Shown here piece by piece: positions 28,301 through 41,100 of a stretch of 64,000 nucleotides of DNA. Position 1 is the stretch's first letter; every line of letters starts with the position of its first letter. The notes below the pieces were generated by a model. It made no database searches, was not told the origin of the DNA, and was given only the letters and a program-made list of their open reading frames with translations. The stretch is from Symbiodinium natans (taxonomy: Eukaryota > Sar > Dinophyceae > Suessiales > Symbiodiniaceae): assembly GCA_905221605.1 (NCBI GenBank), contig CAJNDS010002231.1, positions 175,001 through 239,000 on the forward strand, given 5' to 3'. Position numbers and translations under genes: made by a program.

Positions 28301-31300
28301 TGAGTGAAAAGCAAAAAACCATTAATGATGTATATTTTGATAAGGCCGGTTTCGGGAGTAAATCCAGAACACTAGCGGAAGCACGGGAGAAAGACAAAAC
28401 TATAACAATGGGCGATATTAACGAGTTTGTTTAGAACAAAAATGTTGAGCAAAAAAGAAAGCCCGTAGGTCAAAACAGTTTTAGCGCCCCTCTCTCCGCT
28501 TATGAATATCAGATGGGTTTGTTTTTTTTTATAAACGATTTGAAAGAACAAAAGTTTAGGGTAGGTGTGCTAGTGATTGATGTTTTTGATAAGTTTATGC
28601 ATGTAGTGCCGATAAATAGCAAACAAGAAGGAGATGTAGCGAGTGGGATGATTGAGTGTTTAAATAAGATGGGTAAGAAACCCGATATAATTCATACGGA
28701 TGATGAAGGCGCATTGAACAAGGAGGCAATACAAAAGTATTTGAAGGATGAGAACATTGAACATCATAGAACGAGGGCGCACCCAACTTTTCTGAAAGAG
28801 CCATCCGCACTTTTAAAGATATGTTGTATAAGACAGTTGAAGCGGACGAAAAAAGGGAAAGGATAACATCCAATGGCCAGATTGCATATTAGAAATACTA
28901 CTAACCTATAATAATCAAATGAAGCACTCGGTAACGGGATTTACGGCACAAGAAGCCCGCAAAACCAGTAATCAACTCAAAGTGAAATTAAATTTAACGA
29001 TGAAGGGCAAAAAGAACCGCGTATATCCCGAACTGGATGTAGGGGATGAGGTTAAGACAAGATATTTAGGAAGCGAAAACCAAATGAAAAAGAAAGAGTG
29101 AGCAACTGGTCACAGAATATTTATCCCATAGAAAATATTGAAAATAAGTTAGGTCAAAATTATTACAGAGTTGAGGGCAATAATAGGCAGTATCTGAGAT
29201 TTGAACTACTGAAGGTTTGAGCTTAAGCCGTCTCTTTTTCGACTCAAGGGCTCTTCTCATAAAAGTTGTCTTCAAAGCAGACAAGCTGACTGTCTGTTTC
29301 TTTCTGCGCGCCACAAGTATGACACACTAAACTGTTGCCAAATCTGCTGGGACGTCACACTGCCCATAATCATTGCTTCCAAAGCAGACGAGCTGACCAT
29401 CTGTTCGCACTGCACAAGTATGAAGAGTGCCCGCTGCGACTTCCGAAACTGGTCCCAAATCTGCTGGCACGTCACACTGCCCATGATCATTGCGTCCAAA
29501 GCAGACGAGCTGACCATCTGTTCGCACTGCACAAGTATTATAAGCGCCCGCTGCGACTGCCAAAACTGGTCCCAAATCTGCTGGAACGTCACACTGCCCA
29601 TAATCATTGTTTCCAAAGCAGACGAGCTGACCATCTGTTCGCACTGCACAAGTATTAAGAGTGCCCGCTGCGATTTCCAAAACTGGTCCCAAATCTGCTG
29701 GGACGTCACACTGCCCATTATCATTGCTTCCCCAGCAGACGAGGTGACCATCTGGTCGCGTTGCACAAGCATGAAAAGCGCTCGCTGCGACTGCCAAAAC
29801 TGTTCCTAAATGGACGTCACACTGCCCATATTGGCAGACGAGCTGACCATCCATTCGCACCGCACAAATATGAAAACCGCCCGCTGCGACCGTCAAAACT
29901 GGTCCCAAATCTGCTGGGACGTCACACTGCCCGTTATCATTGGTTCCAAAGCAGACGAGCTGACCATCTGTTCGCACTGCCCAAGTATTATCAGTGCCCG
30001 CTGCGACTGCCAAAACTGGTCCCAAACCTGCTGGGACGTCACACTGCCCATGATCATTGCGTCCAAAGCAGACGAGCTGACCATCCGTTCGCACTGCACA
30101 CATATGACAATTGCCCGCTGCGACTGCCAAAACTGGTCCCGAATCTGCTGGGACGTCGCGCTGCCCATAACCATTGGCTCCAAAGCAGACGAGCTGACCA
30201 TCTGCTGGCATTGCACAATTATGCAAACCGGGTGAGATTGCTGAAACTGGCAAGCCACGCTGCGCTTGTCCGCTGAATACAGTGTTCCGCACTACACAAC
30301 TGTTGGAAGTTCGAACATCTCCGGAACGTGGTGAGAATGCGCAAGTCCGAGTCCGTCTGTTCATTTTGCTTGGCCAGGCGAAACGTGACTGACCCTGTGT
30401 GCGAACCAACCAGGAGCCAGGACGGACCGCAAGAAAAGATTGGAATAGCGCCGTTTGTGCCCCAAAGAACAAGGCAAATGCCAGGCCAGCCTTCATGGCC
30501 ATTGAGAAATGGATGCAGGAAGAAATGGTCCAGTGAGGGGATTTGGACCAGGCTATGCTGCAAGTATCGTTCTAGTCGGTTTGACCTTATTCCTAAACCT
30601 TATTCCCATTTTAGTTATTTTATTAGAGAACACCATTTCCATTTTCAAGGGTTAGGGATTTCGGGTTGGGAATATGGTTTTTCTATGGGGGAGTATTGGT
30701 ATATGAGGTTGAGGTTGGGATTTTTGTATGTGGTGGTGTATGGGTCTTCCAATGGTTCTATATTGTGGGTCTTACTATGGGTATTTTGGTGAGGTTAGGG
30801 TTGAGGTATAGGTTGTTATGGTTTGGGTGCTAAGGGGTGGTGCATGATTAGAAAATGGAAATGGTCATTGCTAACTCATTTAGGCCTCACTCCGGGGGGC
30901 TTGCCTTAAGAACCCAGAACCTTTTTTTCTAAATGATTTTTGTAAGTTGCCCAAGAATCCTAGAAGGAGTTTTACAGTAGCAACTCACAAAAAAAGTAGG
31001 CTTGGGGTTCTGAAGGTATGGGGTTTAGGGTGCAGCAGCCATTTCAACAAAAACATCCCCCACCCCTTTTTAGGCACGGACTGAGGCTGCCGGCAACACC
31101 TGAAAGCAGCCCTAAACCCTAAACCCTACACCCTAAACGGATCCTGGTACTTCGCGTCGCTGGAAGCGCAGCGCTTGGCCACGGTCTCTTGGAACTTCCT
31201 TTGAAGCTCAAGGGTTGGGGCGTTTAGGGTTTAGGGCCCCACCTTTTGTCTTCACAGTAAGGTTAGGGCTTACGTTGAAAGCTCAGGGTTGAATATAGGT

Positions 31301-34300
31301 ACTAGGGTATTCTTGGAGGTTCATGGTACCTTACTAACGAATTACTTATAACTGTACCTATAAGTACATTAGGGCACTTAAGGGGCTTATAAGTTGGTTA
31401 TAAGTACAGTTATAATTGAGTAGGGTATAGGGTTGTTTGTTTCGCTTGAGGGCATGAACGGGATGTGGGTCAAGTACCTTGCACTAGACCCAAGAATAAC
31501 CTAGAAAAGGGTGCCCTTGTTGGTTTCAAAGGGGCTTCCAGGGGAAGCTAAACCGCTGCCTACAAAAAGGAGTAAGGGCCTACTCTGGGTCCTAGTCCAG
31601 CAAGCTCCTTTCTCTCCAAGGTGCACATCTTCCCCCAGCGAGCCCGTTGTAGCCTTGATGTCCTCCGAATGTGTGTTCCTACAGACAGGCGCTCACCTCA
31701 ACTCACTTACTTTGCTGCCTTGTGCAAAAGTTTCATCTTTGCGTAGAAGTTCCTTCTAAGCAAACTCGTAACACAGGAGCAGGGGCTGAAGGTCAACTAC
31801 TGAACTACCCCCCGAGCACCTCAGATTAGGAACTGCTAACCCCTACTTTGGAGTAGACCCTGGAAAAATATGTGTTTTAAGGTACAAGTAGCTATAATAG
31901 GAACCCGGAACCACAAAAACGTATTAAAGTCTAGTACTTCAAAACCCAGCTTTAAAAAGTGGTGCAAGAGCAAGTAGCCGCCATCTTCTGGAAATTAAGT
32001 CAGCTTCAGACTTCGCGCCTGACCCCTCCTGGAACCCAAAACCCAAAACCCTAAACCCTAAACCCTAAATTCGAAACCCTAAACCCTAAACCCTAAACCC
32101 TAAACCTCCACAGCTGAAGGGATCGTGGACTCCCCGGGAGGCCATGGCGTCCTTCTTCGTCGCCTCGAGCGAACTCTTGGAGTCGGCTTTCTCCTGTCGG
32201 GAGTTGCGGAGTTCATTCTAGGGTCCTTGAGGGAGGGTTTAGGGTTTAGGGTTTATGGTTGAGGGTTCGTGGGGTTTAGGAACCTCGGGAACCATAGGGA
32301 AGCTAAGGGAGCCCTAGGGAGTATTGGAGGGTTTTAGGGTTTAGGGTTTAGGGTTTAGGGAGCATTCAAGGAACCTTGGGGTTGAATCCCCCCCCTTGGA
32401 CCCCCCCTCCCTTTAAGGACCCTACAAGTTACTACATTCAGGGCTCGGTGTTGAGGATTTGGGTTTCGGTTGCCTCCCGCCTAGCTGAACGAAAGTCCAC
32501 TTGGCGGGGCGCATGTCGTTATTAGGTTTGGAGTTTAGGGTTGCTTTCTAAGGGTTTCCTGAGGGCTTTGTTGATAGCTTGCTTAAGGGTATCTATGGTT
32601 TTCGGAGGGTTTGTACAACAATTGAGGGAAAGTGACAGTTGTTTGCAGGGCTTGTAGTGATTTGTGAGGATTTGAGTTTTTGTTTCTGGGATTTAGGCAG
32701 TTGCTGTTCCAGAGTTCTCCTCGAAGGCTTTCGCGGTTCTAGGCTTCTTCGTGCTCTTGAGGTATCCAGGGCTTCAAACCAGTCAGCCGGGTTTAGGGAT
32801 GGAATCAGAGTATGATTGGGCATGCAGGCACCCGGTTCCTGACATTCCTACCTTTCTTTCGTTTAGGGTTTGCAAGGCTTTCCCTGCCAAATCCCAAGCC
32901 TCCCTATCCCTGCGCTGCTCAGCACGCGACCAGGCAAGGGATTCACGGGTCAAGCGAGGAACATCTACAAGAATTGCATCACACATCAATCTGGACTGAC
33001 TATGGTTTTTAGTGCAAGCGTAAGTTTAAAGGGTTTAGGGTTTCGGGTTTATGCCCCCTCCACCCTTTCATCAGTCACCGAACTATGTTGCCATGATTTC
33101 CAGAACTGTATGATCTATCTTCGTGGTCATAGTACGTGTGCCCTTAGGTTCAGGGCGAGGGCTAGAGTTTTTGGGTGATAGAGAGGCTACGGAGGGTCCC
33201 CCAAATTATCCGCGCAGTTCTGAGGGCCATCAGTTGTGCAAAACATATGGGTTCCCCCACTATCCCCCCTCTATACTACCCCCCGAGGTGCCCCCACAAT
33301 CAAGGCGATTTAGGGAGACTTACTTGCATTTGGCTATTCAAGGGGGAACCTAGCGGGAGGGGGCAGTAGGCAACCCATGCAGAATCACCCTCGACCCTAA
33401 ACCCCGAACCCTAAACCCCGAACCCTAAACCCTGAACCCTAAACCCTAGACCCCACACCCTAAACCCTAAAGCCCTAAGCCCTAAACCCTAAACCCTATA
33501 GCGGGGGGGCAGTAGGGGAACCCCATGATGTCAGTCCTCTGTCTTGGCAAGGATCTGCTGCTCGAGGACTTTGCTCTCGGTCGCCTTTGCGGCCATCAGG
33601 GCTTCGAAGGACTTCCTCGGCAACACTGTGCGTGCCCACCCCGCCACTTATAGGATCTTATAGGGCTTATAGGGCTTAGGGCTTAGGGCTTAGGCTTTAG
33701 GGTTTAGGGTTTAGGGTTAGGGATTAAAGGGGACGTTGAGGATTTAGGGCCTTTGGAGGGTATGGCAGCAATGCTAAGGTTCGCTTGGGCTCCACGAAAA
33801 CATCCGGGTCTACTGGTCTACCGCCACCGTCTGTGCCTCCGGGCGGGTCTTGAAAACCAATATTTGATTCAGAAACGCCCAACACAAAGACACTCTTCCT
33901 TAAAAGAGCGAAAAGGGCTTCTTGTTCTGTATTTTTTGGGGGGGTTCTGACGCAAATAGTACATAAGGGCATCAATTCAAAGCTACTAAGTTTGCAGTTT
34001 CGAGTTTGGGGTTCAGCGAGTTTTGGGGTGTCAGGTCTCGGAGCAAGAGCGACTTCAACGTGGTGTGCCTCCATGGTGCAATTAGCAAGCACACCCCTAG
34101 ACTGGTCTTTAGTCTAGACCCAGAGTAACCTAGAAATAACAAGTGCCCTAAACCCTAAACCCTAAACCCTAAACCCTAAACCCTAAACCCTAAACCCTAA
34201 ACCCTAAACCCTAAACCCTAAACCCTAAACCCTAAACCGTACCCTCTTCGGTCTCGGCCCGAGGGAAAAAAAAGGGAGAAAGGGTCCACCCCAAAAATTT

Positions 34301-35031
34301 CCTCCAGGTGTCTGGTTCGTTGCCTCCTCGCTCTGCTCCTTCCTTGTTAAGGAGTTCAGGGTTTAGGGCTTAAGGTTAAGGAGTTTCGAAGCAACAGGCG
34401 ATGTTAATATGTAACAGGAGGGCTTACGGGTGTGTGTCCCTCCTTGGAGGTTCATGGTACTTAGGAACTAATTATAACTGTACTTATAACCTACTTTTAA
34501 GCCCCCTAAGTGCCCCAATATGGTTATAAGTACAGCTATAAGTACAGTTATCATGGGATACTAAGTGCCATGGACCAAGTCAACCCTGCTACATTCGGGC
34601 TTCTTGATCAGATCTTTGAAGTATGGCCCCCTCTTTGTGCGCGCTGGCCGTATTCTGGCAGGGCAGGGAGCTTTGTGTGTAACCCTAAAACCTAAACCCT
34701 AAACCCTAAACCCTAAACCCTAAACCCTGAACCCTAAACCCTAAGCCCTAAACCCTAAACGCTAAACCCTAAACCTCCCAGCCCACAGGCTCCAAGAACT
34801 GCGCCCCGCGTTAATGCCACGGCTCCCGGCTCCTACGCTACGAATTGCTTAAGAACCCCCAAGAAACAAAAAGGGTTTAGGGTTTAGGGTTTGGGGTTTG
34901 GGGTTTAGGGTTTATTCATTCTTTTGGGGTTCTTCAGCATATACTGGTAAGGGGAACCCTAAGAAACGGGATTCAAACTGTGAGGAAGCGCAATAAGCAC
35001 CACCATCGTACGATCTTTGCATACACACGCG

Positions 35032-35063
<32 letters not shown>

Positions 35064-35064
35064 C

Positions 35065-35126
<62 letters not shown>

Positions 35127-38100
35127 ACATGTGCGTGTGGTTTGTAAAAGTACGTGTTGCAAGTATTCTTACAACTGTAGAAGGCCGCAACACAACCAGG
35201 CACGAACGAGAACTTGGAAGGTTCATACCTTACATACATAGTTACATGATATAGACCATAGACACATATGTTGACCCTGTGCAGTATTGCGGTACGTAGG
35301 GCTTCCATGAAGGGAAGATTTTATTTGTCTCCCTGTGGATGTAATGATTGACCTTCTGGTACCCAAAGCAGGTTAAACGGTTACTTCCTCGACTACACAG
35401 GACTCTGTACATTCCAGAGTAGTAGCAGCGTTTGGCTGGATATGACGTCTGCGCTTGGGAATTTAGGGCGTAGCATCTCAGATTTTGCTGACAGCCTTTT
35501 TGGCAGGCTGCCTTTAAATATGTGAGATTCGGAACAAGGCGCGTTCGGAGCTTTAGGATTTAGTGACAGTGTAATTTCTACGCCCCAAAACCGTCGTTGG
35601 TACCAGGACATGTCAAAAGAACCGACTGTCCCAGCAACCCAAATTCATGCCGGCGCCCTGAATCCCAAAGAAATGTGTCAAAGCAAGAACAGCCGAGAGG
35701 CTGCAGATCTTGCACAAAGTCGTCGGCAATTGCCTGCTTCCAAGAAGCCTAAACCCTAGACCCGAAACCCTAAACCCCAAACCCCAAACCCTATATAAAC
35801 CCTAAACCCTAAACCCTAAACCCTAAACCCTAAACCCTAAACCCTAAACCCTAAACCCTAAACCCTATAAACCCTAAACTGGGATCCTGAAAGAGCAGTC
35901 CTCAGCCCTAGACCCTCGCGGTCCCAAACCGGCAACCTTTGTTGTAAGGAGACCGCAGCCTAATGATGGGTTTAGGGTTTAGGGTTTAGGGTTTAGGGTT
36001 TAGGGTTGAAGGGTTGAAGGGTTGAAGGGTTGAAGGTTGAAGGTTTAGGATTTCGGGTTTAGGGTTTCGGGCTCAACCCTAGCCCTAAGGGTCCATGTAC
36101 CTAAATAGCCCATACTTGCGCCTTAAAGTACTTCCTGCATAGGGACTTTGGAGCCCAAGTATAGAACGAGTTGCATGGAACCCTAAACCCTGAACCCTGA
36201 GCCCAGTAATAAGGTACATGGACCTCAGTAATAAGGTACTTGGACACTCGTAGACACTTCAGGTAAAACCTACGCCCTCCACTTGAAGGACGGGCCACTA
36301 GGCCTTCAAGAACCCATAATCAACACAGGAAAGGTCCTTTGAAGGGATTGTTATCTCAGCAATATTGAACCTACCCCTTGGGCATAACCTTAAAAGAAAT
36401 AGATGGGTACTTGGGGTATGTTGAATTATTCTTAGAGTTTAAGTGGAAAGCCCTAAGCCGTCAAATTTGGGGACCTGCATGATGCCGACGATTTGGCTCG
36501 AAGAGCCAGTTGGTGCGGCGCGCTGGAGGAACCTGACGGTTGCAGGGTCTGGGGAGAGACGTCAAGACGCCTTGTTTCAGGGTTCGGGCCTAAACCCTAA
36601 ACCCTAAACCTTATAAGCCCTGAGCCCTAAGCCCTAAACCATAAACCCTACCTTCTTCGTACTTCTACTGCCAACCAGCGCCCAACCCAAGTTCAACTCA
36701 CAGTCTACCACAAGCTGATGAATTCGGGGAGCGCGTTGCCGCGCACGAAGCGCGTGGGCTCCTTCAGAAAGTCATCCAGGAGCATACCTTCGTCTATTCT
36801 AGGGTTCCAAGTATGGGCCCTATACAAGGGCCCATACTTCGGATCCCTATAAACATAATAAGGACCATACTAAGGGCCCGTGGTTCCAACCTTCGTCTAT
36901 CGAGCGTTTTCCTGGCTTAGTGCTGATAACCCAGAAAAGCCAAATAAGCTGGATCTAGGATGTGGGGATGTTTTATCCCATTTTCTGAGGGGGTATTGGG
37001 CTCTCTGGATATTTTCACGCTGAGGCGCTAGCAACAGTTGTTTGGTGGATTGTTCGCCATGGCCGTTATGTCCGGGTTTCAAGCCGTGAAATTGACCGAC
37101 CCTAAGGGTCCCTGAACCTATATAGCATATACTTGGGCCTTAAAGGGGTTCCCCTATAGTAGCTTTAGGGCCCAAGTATATACTATGAAGGTACATGGAC
37201 CCTTAGGGCGAGCCTGATAGTGTTACAGCGGCACACCGCTTTGCTAAGCTAAACAGCTCGTCCTACTTGTCCAGGTTCTCAGAAGAACTACTTTGAGTCA
37301 CAAAAGAGGTGTCGTAGCACGATTTACGGTATCTCCCTTAGATAGCCAGAAACCCTAAACCCTAAACCCTAAACCCTAAACCCTAAACCCTAAACCTCAA
37401 TTAAGGGGTATTGGGCTCTCGGGGTTTGTTTGCGGTGACCATGGCAGAAAGAGAGTCGGTCAGCGCCAGACATCTTGGACAGGGCGAGAGAGCCTTTCCG
37501 AAGTGGGATTTAGGTTTAGGTTTCGAGGGTTTTTAGGGTTTAGGGTTTTCGGGATTAGAGTTTTCGGGTTTCAGGGTTTCAAGGTTTTGGGGTTTGAGGG
37601 TTTGGGGTTGAGGGTCTGTGGTGGAGGGTTCTCATGCACTCCCTCAGCCCTTAAACCTAGAGGCCCTATATAGAGTCTTGAGTCTGTTCGAAACTCCCAT
37701 CCCAGGCTCCCAGCTAAGATTTGGTCAAGAAGCCCCACAACCCAAAAAACAAACACAACTAGCAGGGTAATTCGCATCATGAACTATACATGCATGTGTG
37801 AAGTATATACATATATATATATATATCTCTATATATGTATATATATGTGTGTGTAGATATTATATAAACACATCCATATGCATATGTACATACATGTACA
37901 TATATAGGGGAGTCTTTAAGCTGATCTTTGCCAAGTGGATCGAAGACCCCAGAAGCCGAGACTTGCAAAAGCTAGAAGCCCGTGGGCAGCGGGCTTTTGG
38001 TGACTAGGGTCCAAAGGTTTCGGGTTGAGGGTTTAGGGTTTAAGAGGGTGTAGGGTTTAGGGTTTAGGGTTTAGGGTTCAAGGTGTAGGGTTTAGGGTTC

Positions 38101-41100
38101 AAGGTTTAGGGTTCAGGGTTCAGGGTTTAGGGTTCAAGGTTTCGGGGTGAGGGCTTAGGGTTTTGGGCGAGCCTGTCCTCAAAAAAGAGGCAGGGTTGAG
38201 GGTTTTAGGGTTTAGGGTTTAGGGTGGGGGGTTAGGGTTTAGGGTTTAGGATTAGGATTAGCTGAGTTGTTCGTCCAAGGTCCGGAAAATGTCCTTGTGA
38301 GCGAGTCCAAGCGCAAAGCAAGAAGGCAAGTTGTAAATATCCCAGGTGCCACTCAGACTAGAAACATCACTACATGGGATGCTACTCTACAACCCCAACC
38401 CCCACCGTCCCCTTCAAAAGAATTATATGAAACCAACTAACCCCTCAACCATAAACCTAAACCCTATAGTACCCAATCCAGAGCAGTGCTAACATCTGAG
38501 ACACCACAACCTCAAGTGCACGACTTTTTTACGGACATATACATATTAATATATGCATGTCTCTCTCTCTCTCTCTCTCCCTCTCCTTTTAATTCAGAAT
38601 AGGGATCCCTGACTTTAGGGTACAGTGCGCTGCGTAGGTATTGAGCATTCTGTGTACCTGATCGTTCTGGGTTTCGGGTCTAGACCTTCAGTTAGTAAGG
38701 CTCATGGGGTTTAGAGTCCCTAAACCCTAAACCCTAAACCCTAAACCCTTTAGAGATGTTGGCCCTGCGGCTGGTGCTCTTTGGCAGGGGCTGAGGCAAT
38801 ATTCCATATGGCGAGTTCTGTACATGATGGTCCCCTTTGGGGTTCTTGTTAAAGGGCGCCCCTATTCCTAAGGGTATCCAAAAAAGGACCCTAATTTAGA
38901 GAACTCACCACATAGCCACGGGGCATTTTGGGCTCTTAGGTTGGGATGTTCCTCCATAACATTCCTTAATCAGGATTATAATACCACCCACCCACCCCCC
39001 CCCCCCTCCTCTATCATCCCAATTCAGGATTGTGAATACAAGGGGGAACATTCCAATCTGAGGGTTTTGATTTCGAAGTCCCAGCCCTGGGGCCAAGCAC
39101 TAAACCCTAAACCCTAAACCCCCAGCTGCGTCTTGCCTTGACGCTGGAGGGCCTTCTGTACGCCCGCGGCCAGGCGCGCGAGGCTGTCCGTCGTCTGGAC
39201 CAGGGAGGAATAGGTGCTCTGCCTCGGCAGTTGCTACTTATTGCGCTTAAGAACCCAAAGCATGAAACATATTCTTCCTAACAAGGGCAATATTTGAATG
39301 ATTAAATTTCTCATCTTGGGGGGGTTCATAAGCAAATAGTAGGTGGGCACGCTGGGCAGGCGTCAGGGTTGTGTCTGGCTCCCAAAATTCCAGCATATAG
39401 CCTCCTCGCATATGTCCAAAAAGTGAAAGAACAAATCTTCCTTATAAGGCCAACCTATGAAGTATTCTTCTTTGTTTTTGGGGGGGCACTTCAGCAAATA
39501 GTAGTACAGGGCGCATGGAGGTGTTTAGGGCATCTTAAACCCTGAGGGTCCATTTACCCATGTAGTATATACTTGGGCCCCAAGCTACTTTGTAGGAACC
39601 CCTCTAAGGCCCAAGTATATACTGTATACGTACATGGGCCCTTTGGGAAAGTGAACTTGTGGGGTTATGGTTTGCCAACTTTAGCCCTACTATTTGCTGA
39701 AGACACACTCAAGAATTGCAAAATGTTCTTCCTGACGCGGGGCAAGAAAGGGACTGTTCTTCTAAAAGAATGGGGGGCCAAAACCCTAAACCCTAAACCC
39801 TAAACCCTAAACCCTGAACCCTGAACCCTGAACCCTGAACCCTGAACCCTGAACCCTAAACCCTAAACCCTAAACCCTACCCCGATCCCGAGTCTTCAGC
39901 CCGGGAATGTGGTCCTCAAGGCTCCTTACTTCGTCCCTTAATTCGGTGCTGAATACTTCTAGCTCCCGGTTTTTGGAAACCTCACGTTGAAGTGGATAGT
40001 TCAAGAGAATCCGACAATTGGCACGCGAAACCAAAACCTTGAACCCCTAAACCCCTAAACTCGTGTGAAGCTGGACTTGCTGACTGCTAGACATTCTTTG
40101 AGGCCCTAAACCCTAGACCCTAGCCCCTAGACCCCAAACCCTAAACCCTAAACCCTACACCCTCAGCAGGGAACCACCAAAGCAAGATCCACCATGCCCC
40201 AGGATGCCCCCAAGGGGCATCTCCGAGGAGGCACTGGCATTCAGGGCCTAAGCCGTGGTTGGGTTTAGGGTTTAGGGTTTAGGGTTTAGGGTTTAGGGTT
40301 TAGGGTTTAGGGTTTAGGGTTTAGGGTTTAGGGTTTAGGGTTTAGGGTTTAGGGTTTAGGGTTTAGGGTGTAGGGTTTGAGGTTTGAGGTTTGAAGGGTT
40401 TAGGGTTTGAAGGGTTTAGGGGGTTTAGGCGGTTTAGGGGGTTTAGGGGGTTTAGGGGGTTTAGGGGGTTTAGGGTTTGCAGGGTTTAGGTTTGGTTTCA
40501 AGGGACTAAAGGAGGGACCCTGCAGCGGGTGCTGCAATGGTAGGGGCGTATCGGGCTCAACAGGGTCTCCACACTTCAGTGCACCAAGAGCTCCACGCTC
40601 TCACACCTTTTCCAACGAGCACGCAAGCTCGGTCCGATGGCTCAGTGGCAAAGTCAGGTAGCTACGAGGGGCCCCTCAAGCCACTGACAGCATATGGAGA
40701 TGGGGTATGCATCTGATTGAAGCTATACATGTTGCACCACCCCAAAAAGGAGTCAGATGCAGACAGCCAGTGATCACTCGGGTCCCCAAACAAATGCTTG
40801 TCTACAGCATCTACAGCACTCTTACCTATCTTCTTCCCTTTCTTGGCGGCTGTGAAGTCGGGGTCGAACTTGATGCTCCACACACCAGTCTTCAAGAACT
40901 TGAGAAGGCCGATGCGGCTGTCCATTCTTTTCTTTGTCAAGGCATCAGCGAGGTCGTAGTCCGATGCCAGCCAACGAAGTTCACACCCAGCTCTGCTTAG
41001 GTTGTCCCGAAGCTGGAACGCCTGCAATGCCGAGCGCATGTTGCTCAGCCCAAGCAACGGCGACTCATTCAGCTCCACCGCGTCGTAACCTCCTCGGGAG

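Larger units (their letters stand above)
13756..30876. mobile_element. Polinton/Maverick-type (polinton-like virus) element, degenerate, 17.1 kb
   Basis: AT-rich block in the intron between gene A exons 16 and 17. It has terminal inverted repeats starting AGTTAGC and ending GCTAACT, and CATTT directly repeated outside both ends. Polinton hallmarks present: retroviral-type integrase, family-B polymerase, A32-type packaging ATPase, double-jelly-roll major capsid and penton genes. Extra genes: fibre with S74 chaperone, lipase-like, GYSDFT/LLWNKPT protein and an RCC1 gene. I found no adenain-type protease. Nearly every gene has one to five indels or stops, so the copy is dead. Because the nearby Copia pol frame of 6.6 kb is intact in the same assembly, the breaks are likely real rather than sequencing errors. 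Confidence 0.88.
13411..31143 (-). other. Gene A intron 16 (17.7 kb), host of the Polinton-like element
   Basis: Outside the element (13756-30876) it holds the TTTAGGG array at 13635-13725, a foldback relative around 30945-31020 also seen at 2820-2935, and short CCCTAAA repeats near exon 16. Confidence 0.8.
34343..36474 (-). other. Gene A region between exons 11 and 12 (2.1 kb)
   Basis: Holds CCCTAAA arrays (34680-34770, 35750-35880), a family 3 foldback, an (AC)n/(AT)n/(GT)n block at 35025-35125 and a partial family 1 foldback. One or two exons of the family probably lie here but were not identified. Confidence 0.5.

Noticed and set aside
29335-30235. CRISPR-like array in the regular 114-bp repeat
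   Set aside because: The repeats are coding RCC1 units without unique spacers.
29335-30276. Plus-strand open frames over the RCC1 repeats
   Set aside because: Mirror image of the minus-strand repeat gene; minus strand has RCC1 motifs and a signal peptide.
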